Below, piece after piece: positions 57,501 through 64,000 of a stretch of 64,000 nt of DNA. Source of the stretch: Butyriboletus loyo. Its lineage: Eukaryota; Basidiomycota; Agaricomycetes; Boletales; Boletaceae. Below the pieces are notes generated by a model, which saw only the letters and a list, made by a program, of their open reading frames with translations, did not search any database and was not told the DNA's origin. The stretch covers positions 99,239 through 163,238 of the forward strand of contig JBBPSI010000040.1 in the NCBI GenBank assembly GCA_038093515.1, given 5' to 3'. Every line of letters begins with the position of its first letter. The first letter of the stretch is position 1. The position numbers were made by a program, and so were the translations under genes.

Positions 57501-59215
57501 TGATCCATCCAAGCAAAGGGGCCTTGTGGAGCCCGGATGACCACTCGAGTTGTGTCCGTTGACACCATTGGTACCATTGGCGCGGCGCAGACTGTCCAAA
57601 CGTCTGGGTGGACGCTCCAGGGTAACAATTGGGCGAGGAGCAGGATGCAACGGGGTCATGGGGCGTAATGTTGAGGCTGCAGACAGGTGATCATGGGACG
57701 CGGAACGCGTCCGTGCCAACTCTGGAGTTGCGCGTCCATTCTCCGGTATTGCGGGGGACGAGGACGGCGAATGATAAATCGTGGAACCAGAGGAGTTATC
57801 GCGTAACAAGTTGGTATCTGAGTCTGGTCGAATGATAGCATCGTTAAGGTACGCCTTCGAGGGCGATGGGGCGATTGGCGAATGAGAGCGAACAGGAAGT
57901 GTTTGTGAGCGGACCATGTCTGGGGGTGCAGAGTTAGGAACAGTATCCTTATACTGGAGAGTCAGGCCGGGGTTGATGGAGCGCCGTCTGTCAGCGCGAG
58001 ATATTTGGCCGGGAACACTGAGACCACCCATGTGTAGTTTATCGGCGGTGTCGTTCTTGACCTGATTCGCGCCATTCATACTCAAAAGGACGTCGAGGGG
58101 CCGCACGCCATCGTCATAGCTTTTCCGGCGTTGCAGCAAGCCCGCACCAGAGATGGGGCTCAGATGAGAACTACTACTAGTCAGGTTGGCTGGTGCAGAC
58201 TGTAACGGCACTGCAGACGACGAAGAGTGACCACGAGGGTAATCATTTGTTGGCGTTGGTGAACGATTACCGTTGACAGGGATGGGTGATTCCGGGAGAC
58301 GACGATTCATATCGGGAGGGGCAACTGTCATGACGAAAGATTGCGATTGTTGCGAGGGACGGGATGATGTCGGCTGGGATTGTGAGTCTGGTCCTCTTTC
58401 GGTTGGCGTGGAGACAGTGGAATGGCTACCATTGACGGGAGTAGGAGTGCGATCGACGGGAGAAGCGGATCTGGGCTTTCGAGAAGGAGCAGACGTTACC
58501 TCATGAAGAGATACATGGAGGGTTTGGGTGGATGGGGCGTCACGGAGAACGGGGGCTGAAGATTTGGACCGAAGTGAGGAAGGTGGAGAGAGAATTTGGG
58601 AGGGGTGCGAAGACTGGTAGGGGGGGTCAAGGAAGATGGATGGATAGGATGGTGGAGAACTCACGGCTGTGTCAACGAAGCCACCTCTATGTTCGCGATC
58701 GCGGTTGGCATTTGCAGCTTTTTCCTTTTCCCTCTTACGCTGGGCATGACGTCTAATTTTTGCCATGCGCTCGTTATGGCAGTTCATACAGTATATGCCG
58801 TGACTTGTTTTAGCAAAGACTAGTTCGTCTATACGGTTGTGGCAGACTTTGCACTTGAAGCAGTGTGCGTGATACGAGTCGTCGCCTGTCATGATGGCTT
58901 CGTCGAGGATGGGCTGTTGACAGATGTTGCAGTTGTAACTGCACTGGGCACAGATGGGGGAGCCATCTGAGAGGAGCAGCAAGTTTGTATCTGCGGTGAC
59001 TTTGTTGTTACACTTTGCGCACTTGAAGCAGTCGACGTGGAAAAAGGATTGGCTGGACGGGGCAATGGATTGAAGGAAGAGGCGCGTAGGAGAAGAGGGG
59101 ACACTGACCCGAACGCGACGACCAAACCGCCGCTTTCGTTTACGGCTGATTTCTTGCAGCCAGGACACAGCCTGTTCTCGATGTCTACGAGAGGGGTCGG
59201 GGCAGACTGCGCCAT
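54511..59215 (-). CDS. LIM-LIM-C1-RhoGAP protein (Rga-type GTPase activator)
   Basis: GTPase-activating protein for Rho/Cdc42 GTPases, controlling polarity, of about 1,400 aa. Two N-terminal LIM domains bind zinc: LIM1 from CPGCKKSAVNESGG to DGSPICAQC, with VDCFKCAKC in its centre, and LIM2 from CNICQQPILDEAIM to GIYCMNCHNE. A very long Ser/Pro-rich disordered region follows. A coiled coil (around 55.9-56.6 kb) precedes a C1 domain. There, a 60-nt in-frame intron must be removed to give the full zinc pattern: CDHC, CTTC, HINVHSRC, HLTC. The C-terminal RhoGAP domain has the arginine finger in GIYRKTGG, LRDTNRFNDICSVTSVLKTY and NLMNSRNLGVVFGPTLMWS. Architecture equals fungal Rga1/Rga2 plus C1. 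ATG complement of 59213-59215. Stop TAA at 54511-54513. Confidence 0.92.
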
Positions 59216-59751
59216 GGAAAAGATCGGGTGGGGATGCGGCCAGCGTATCAGGGAGATTAAGGAAGGGGGGGACCAGGAGAGAGGTGGGGGAAGTGAGCGC
59301 GTGATCGGGTGAAGACGATCTGCGGGCAGCGCGAGAAAACAAACCAAATGAAATATTTCTCATAATTTTTAAATTGGCAAGCCAGCAAGTACATGGGCGT
59401 CGTTTCGATGCATTCGAATTTGGATGTGACACAGCCACAGATGGTCCGTGCTCCGATGTCACGGGTATATAAAGGATCACCGATGAGCTCGTCTTTCTTC
59501 ATCTCTTGTGCTCGGGCATGTACTGTCGCCAGTGAGGTCTTTACCGAGGCACAGTCTTTTGCTGATTGCAAATTACACATCCGAACGCGTCTGTTGGCTT
59601 CGGCTTTCAGCAATTTTTGGAAAAAAAAACAAACATCCACCGTGGATGACTAGTACCCATAGCACGCACAACATGTACATACATTGATCAAATCCAGTCT
59701 GCATTGTCCTCGGCTCTTAAAATTCGCTCCTCGTCCCCTGCTGTCTTCGCC
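59216..59751. promoter_or_regulatory. divergent promoter with TATA-like element
   Basis: 536 bp between the RhoGAP start and the ELL start. TATATAAA at 59466-59473 lies 279 bp upstream of the ELL ATG on the plus strand, a plausible TATA element for ELL with a leader of about 250 nt. Nothing similar was noted for the RhoGAP side. Confidence 0.4.
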
Positions 59752-62317
59752 ATGCCCCTCCCCGACACCGCTCACCTCTCCCTCCACGTCCGTTCCAATG
59801 CACTCCAGTCAAAGCCAAAGCGCGCCATGATCGTACGCATGTCCGCCGAGACGCTCGATGCGCTCGAGGCATTCCCCAACCATCCCCCAATGTCCTTGGA
59901 TTTTGGCGATAACCCAGTGAGCATCCTCCCATGTCTCGTCCACTCCCTCTCCAATCCCCTGTCAGGGCATCTACATCGGCGACACCTTCTTTCCAATGCG
60001 TCCACAGCAGGAGAGCTCAGCCCATGAACTCTACCTCCGAGCAGCCTCCACCGCCAAACCCATGGCACCCCTCAAGCTCTATGCCAACGTCATTGGCAAA
60101 TTCATGGTCGAGCGCCAGCTCGGTGACAGAGTCACCGACAAAGTCCGCCAGCAAACCATGGTCGCAAAGCAGCAACATATGGAACGCCAGGCCATCCTCC
60201 TCGATCAACCCCCGATCCCGGCCTCCGCTGCAAAGAATGCAAAGCGCAAGACGCCCGGTTCTGGCACCGTCGTCAAAAAGACACCCACTTCCGAGCAACT
60301 CCGTCCCCCCTCGTCCACCGCAGCATCACTACCACAGAATACCCCATCCACAAAGGCCAGCGCAGACGTCCGCCGCCGTCTCGTGCATTGTCTCGCCATA
60401 TCTCCCCGTCTTTCCGAGGATGCTGTCAAGATGGTCGGTGGCGCCAACATAAGCACTTCAGCACGCAAGGACCTCCTTGCCCTTTTGGCAGAGGTGAGTC
60501 TCGCAACTCCCTCTAGCACGTTCCCCATACTCATAACCACCCACTTCAAGGTTGCCGAGCAGCAGGCACCTGCAAAGAAAGGTGACAAGTCCCCCCGTTC
60601 GTGGGTGCTCAAGCCTCAATCATGGTCCCACGTCCGACCTTTCGAATGGCCGAAACTCACCGAAGCCGAACGGATAGCCATGGCGCGTCAAGCACGCATG
60701 GCCTTCAAGGCCCTCAAGATACCCGAGTCCGATCCTGCATGGAACAATGTCCGCTATCGCCCCACCGCACCCACCATCCCGTCGTCCGTCCCAGCACCAC
60801 CACCTATGATGGCCAGTAACAGCAGCAGATCCTCTACCAGCACTCAGGCCGAAACAAAGCGCTCGGCCATCACGACCAAGGACACCAAACTAAAATCAAA
60901 GCAGGAGATCACACGCCCAAAAGGTGAGATACAAATGAAGGATGAGAGCACGAAAGCCACCGTCTCTCGTGTGAATGCCATCAAACGCGCAGAGGCAGAA
61001 CGATCGACGACCCCATCGGACGGTAGTAGCGTGAAAACAATTGTGTCACGGCGGCTACCCGGCTCCGGATATCAAGCAAAGAAATCGCCTCAGCCGTCTC
61101 CTAGCGTCACGGACAAGTCAGGGACGCCCGTGGATGCACGCGCAGCTTCAAAACCATCTCTCCCTGCTTCTTTACCCCAAAAACCCTTCATCCCGGTTCC
61201 CCCAGCAGGTGGAACTCATGCTAGAAAAACGATACCAACCATGCCGCCGAAACACTTGAAAAAGGAGGACGAGTCCGATCGAGAGAGGGATAGGGAGTAC
61301 GAACGTCAAAGAGAACGTGAACGCGAGAAACGACAGAGAGAAAAGGAGAGGCAACGAGAGGAGTGGGAAAGGGAGCGGGAGCGGGCCGAGCTGGAGAAAC
61401 GCGAAAAGGCGAGACAGAAGGAGTGGGAGGCGGCGGAACGGGAGAAGCGTCAGAGAGAAAAAGAACGAGTGCGATTAGAGATGGAACAAGAGAAACGCCA
61501 AAGGGAGAAGGATCGGATCGCGAAGGAGAGAGCGGCCAGCGATGCTGTCCCCGCATTCAAACGGAAGACCGCGATGCAAGGCACAGAAGAGACCCTCGAT
61601 GATCCGTCTTCCAAGGCATTCATGCCGAAGCGCCGAAAACTCGATGACGGTACTTCTTTGGCTTCTTCCTCTGCGAAAGCACGGGATGCGGGGTTGCCTG
61701 GGTCCAAGAAGCCGGCCCACGAGTCCTCCCCCGTCCCCCGCCTCAAAGTAAAGAAAGAACCATCTCCACCGCAAGCATTCGTCTCGAACCAAGAGCGACG
61801 GGCAACGACATCAAGCAGTGGGTCGTCGCACAAATCTGAGCGACCCTCCAAGGCGAGTGGCAGTGCAAAAGCACGACGACGATCTCCCATCTACACTTCC
61901 TCCGAAGACGAAGGGGAGATCCCCCAGCCTCGAAAACGGAACGCATCCCCACCTCCCATTTCGGATCGATCCAACTCGTCGGACCAACCCCCGACTGAAA
62001 GGACATCGCGTCATCACCGCACGCCGCGCGCGGCATACCCACTTCCGACGGACCACGCTGCCCTCCGCGCGTTGTATCAATCACAGTATACGAATTACCT
62101 GGGGACGTTTAGTAGGATGGTTGCACAGAAACGCAAGATCGAGGCGATGTTGAACGGGGATTCGGAGGCCGAAGTGGACGTGATGGATCCGGACGATTTG
62201 GTCAACTTGACCATGGAACACAAATCGCTCAAGACGGAACTGGAGAACATTCATGAAATCTACACCAAGGGGGCGACGGCCGCTGTCACGGGGGTTAGTG
62301 GGTCTACGTCGGACTGA
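59752..62317 (+). CDS. RNA polymerase II elongation factor ELL
   Basis: ELL suppresses transient pausing of RNA polymerase II, in complex with Eaf-type partners. The N-terminal ELL domain (PF10390) includes HLSLHVRSNALQSKPKRAM, SAETLDALEAFPNHPPMSLD, IYIGDTFFPMRPQQESSAH and ASTAKPMAPLKLYANVIGK, interrupted by one GT-AG intron. A winged-helix-like segment RRRLVHCLAISPRLSEDA follows and runs into KDLLALLAEV and KPQSWSHVRPFEWPKLTEAE. A 57-nt in-frame stretch (60494-60550, GTGAGT to TTCAAG) is probably an intron, because splicing restores LLAEVAEQQAPAKKG. The middle is disordered and has a long Arg/Glu repeat helix (ERDREYERQREREREKRQ). The C-terminal occludin/ELL domain (YPLPTDHAALRALYQSQYTN, LVNLTMEHKSLKTELENIHE) closes it. 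Exon 1 starts at MPLPDTAH (ATG 59752). Confidence 0.9.
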
Positions 62318-63375
62318 TAGCGCCGTGTGTCGGCAATTAGAAGACGTTTCAGATGAATTCCATACCACGTTTTTTCTTTGACTTTTTTTCTTTGTTTGCA
62401 TCGATCTCTATCATACACGACATTTTTCAGACTCGATCTCTTGTGCTTGCACGCTTTCCTAGCATCACATCATACACCGACAACACACGGAAACGATGTA
62501 TCCATTCTCTCGAACTGAAACACATGGATACCCGTATTTACTTGATGAAATGAATCAAAACGATCATTTCAAGCAGGTTTCGAGGGTGTTCCCCATTTCT
62601 TTTGTGAAACGTTCACATCATGAAGAAATGCGTTCCGACGTGTTCTGGACACTAGCACTATCCTGGGTGTCGTTGAAACAGTTTCGAACATGCAACATTG
62701 ATGTGTGAACGTTTGAATAGAATACAAGACGTCGGGTCCCTATGAGAGTTGCCAACGAGACGGAGCGGTGGGCGGGAGAAAAGATGTAAAGAGTGAACAG
62801 GACAGATGAGAAATCTTAAACCGTCATATAAAGTACGATGGTAGTGATGGGGGAACGAAGGCATGAGGCGATGCCACAATCTGCCGTTCGCTCAAAGACT
62901 TGATTCCGTCCCTTCACTCGTGCCTCACTACATGACAGACTAGCAGTAAGTGCCCATATTTTCTTTTTCCGGTGTGTTTGAATCAAGACGCGGCCGTTTT
63001 CGCGAACTAACACAGCAAGACCCGTGAATACGAGTTTGACACGCGGTTCATCCGTCTGATAAGGCATCATCCTGTGGCAGAATATCTGGACGAAGAGAAG
63101 GAGTCCGGAATTATGGCGGAACATCTGCACATATATTCCCGCCGCAATTATTTCGTCTGATCGCAGTTTGTTATCACCCGCCGCGCTGTGCTCCGTGCAA
63201 TTCATGGCCGCACTCTCTCTTGTTTTCGTCTGGTCACGGTTTATTATCACCTGCTGCGCCGCACTCCATGCAATTCACAGCCGCACTCGAGAAAGCTCTG
63301 TCGTGTAGATACATAGTAGCACCATCATAACAATCAAATCAAAATTCGTTCACTGGTACTGCCGTGCTCTTACGA
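62318..63375. other. intergenic containing a tandem repeat
   Basis: 3' flank of ELL with a T-rich UTR. A minus-strand ORF spanning 62816-63250 is unrecognised and crosses the repeat. See the separate repeat entry. Confidence 0.45.
63152..63289 (+). repeat. diverged direct repeat, two 65-bp units
   Basis: Unit 1 spans 63152-63216 and unit 2 spans 63225-63289 (73-bp period, 8-bp spacer). They align without gaps at 52 of 65 positions. Of the 13 differences, 12 are transitions and one is a transversion. Such skew fits duplication followed by deamination-type decay. No coding role evident. Confidence 0.75.
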
Positions 63376-64000
63376 CTAGGCGGTCAATTCAATGTCACCC
63401 AGCTCTTCAAACGTGGATTCAAAAGTCTCGTCAACATCCCGCTCAAACGGGTACTCAGGGAACACCATCTGGAAATGGGTAACGAGGTGTTTGTTGCATT
63501 AGTTTATGCAAAGTCCATGCTTGAGGAGCACGCTCGGGTCGTTGTGAGTGAAGAACCAGCAATCCTTACCCATCATCAGTAAAATAGTTTCTGGTTCCCG
63601 GTGGTAACCGAGCGGTTCTGACGGGTTCTGACCACTAACCATTTCACTGATGATGCAGATAACCCAACTGCGAGGACTGGCACACAGCCTGGTGGAATGG
63701 GATGGGTCGGTTCTTGCTTGACGGGAGAAATCCACAACCCTTCACTGATACCATCAAGCATTTTCGAGAGATGGAGTTTGGTCGCATGGGTACTAGCTGC
63801 CAAAAATGAATGTTCCAGATCGTGGACCGTGGATTGGCTTTCGGAACGCTGACCCGTTCATCGACGAGATTTGTGATGGGCTTGTAACCGACTTCCACCT
63901 CACTGACACGGAACCAGAGTAGTAACTTCACCAAGTCCCTCATATACAGTCGGTGTATCTCTGACTACTACAGACGTGTGATGTATGATAACATTCTTTA
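63376..64000 (-). CDS. possible 3' part of a gene continuing past the right edge
   Basis: A minus-strand terminal exon (about 63376-63472) follows a good acceptor (tttccag). It reads VFPEYPFERDVDETFESTFE and ends GDIELTA with TAG at 63376-63378, an acidic, protein-like C-terminus. It can be joined to an upstream exon ending WFFTHNDPS. Further upstream frames toward 64000 are open in pieces (IRTRQNRSVTTG region), but I cannot make a continuous model. I do not recognise it. A short non-coding stretch is the alternative. Confidence 0.2.

Noticed and set aside
59037..59312. Plus-strand ORFs opposite the LIM region
   Set aside because: Antisense shadows of the RhoGAP gene, which has conserved zinc motifs on the minus strand.
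61221..61890. Minus-strand ORFs opposite ELL
   Set aside because: Antisense shadow of the Arg/Glu repeat region of ELL.
1..64000. CRISPR array, transposon termini, viral or toxin genes
   Set aside because: I looked for spaced direct repeats, terminal inverted repeats, transposase or reverse-transcriptase motifs and found none convincing. The zinc knuckles at 50 kb belong to a cellular RNA-binding protein, not a retroelement Gag, because four knuckles occur without protease or polymerase.

Overview
This is a nuclear chromosome segment from a basidiomycete fungus, most likely an Agaricomycete. The evidence is dense protein-coding genes cut by many short introns (mostly 45-80 nt, GT-AG), two intron-containing nuclear tRNA genes with RNA polymerase III terminators, fungal families (Zn2Cys6 regulator, BCS1-like AAA ATPase, PWWP protein, F-box/TPR protein), and a DUF6593-type gene, a family I associate with mushroom-forming fungi. 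Genus cannot be fixed from the sequence alone. All exon structures here were inferred by eye from splice sites and reading frame. Layout: 1-2.4 kb holds a weak, possibly decayed minus-strand gene. 2.4-12.2 kb carries a 2OG-Fe(II) oxygenase, a BCS1-like AAA ATPase, a multi-pass sensor-domain-like membrane protein, tRNA-Ser(CGA), a G-protein alpha subunit and a cytochrome b5-fold MAPR/Dap1-like protein. 13.2-17.8 kb has a Zn2Cys6 transcription factor divergent from a LAMTOR1/Meh1-like candidate. 17.8-23.7 kb is gene-poor, with a DUF6593-type gene, an MMTAG2-family gene and ORF remnants. 23.7-29.4 kb has a PWWP protein, a pterin-4a-carbinolamine dehydratase-like gene and a convergent aldo/keto reductase. 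29.9-30.7 kb is a decayed inverted copy of the zinc-knuckle gene that lies intact at 49.6-50.7 kb. 32.6-50.7 kb is compact: NAA10 acetyltransferase, F-box/TPR protein, MBIP-like protein, a ChlI-like protein without a Walker A motif, a single-span cell-surface protein, Vps53, a Yippee protein, a GNAT acetyltransferase and the zinc-knuckle protein. 51.4-64 kb has tRNA-Gln(CTG), a BTB-domain protein, a LIM-LIM-C1-RhoGAP protein, an ELL elongation factor, a diverged 65-bp tandem repeat and a doubtful gene running off the right edge. Functionally this is a housekeeping and signalling neighbourhood, not a biosynthetic cluster or defence island: N-terminal acetylation (NAA10), endosome-to-Golgi tethering (Vps53), Pol II elongation (ELL), G-protein and Rho signalling, haem/sterol metabolism (MAPR) and mitochondrial complex III assembly (BCS1-like). 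I found no CRISPR array, intact transposon, virus or toxin gene. The most unusual items are the decayed zinc-knuckle duplicate, the possible decayed gene in the first 2 kb, the Walker-A-less ChlI-like protein, the BTB fold split by a long disordered insert, the NAA10 tail, and the transition-biased tandem repeat.
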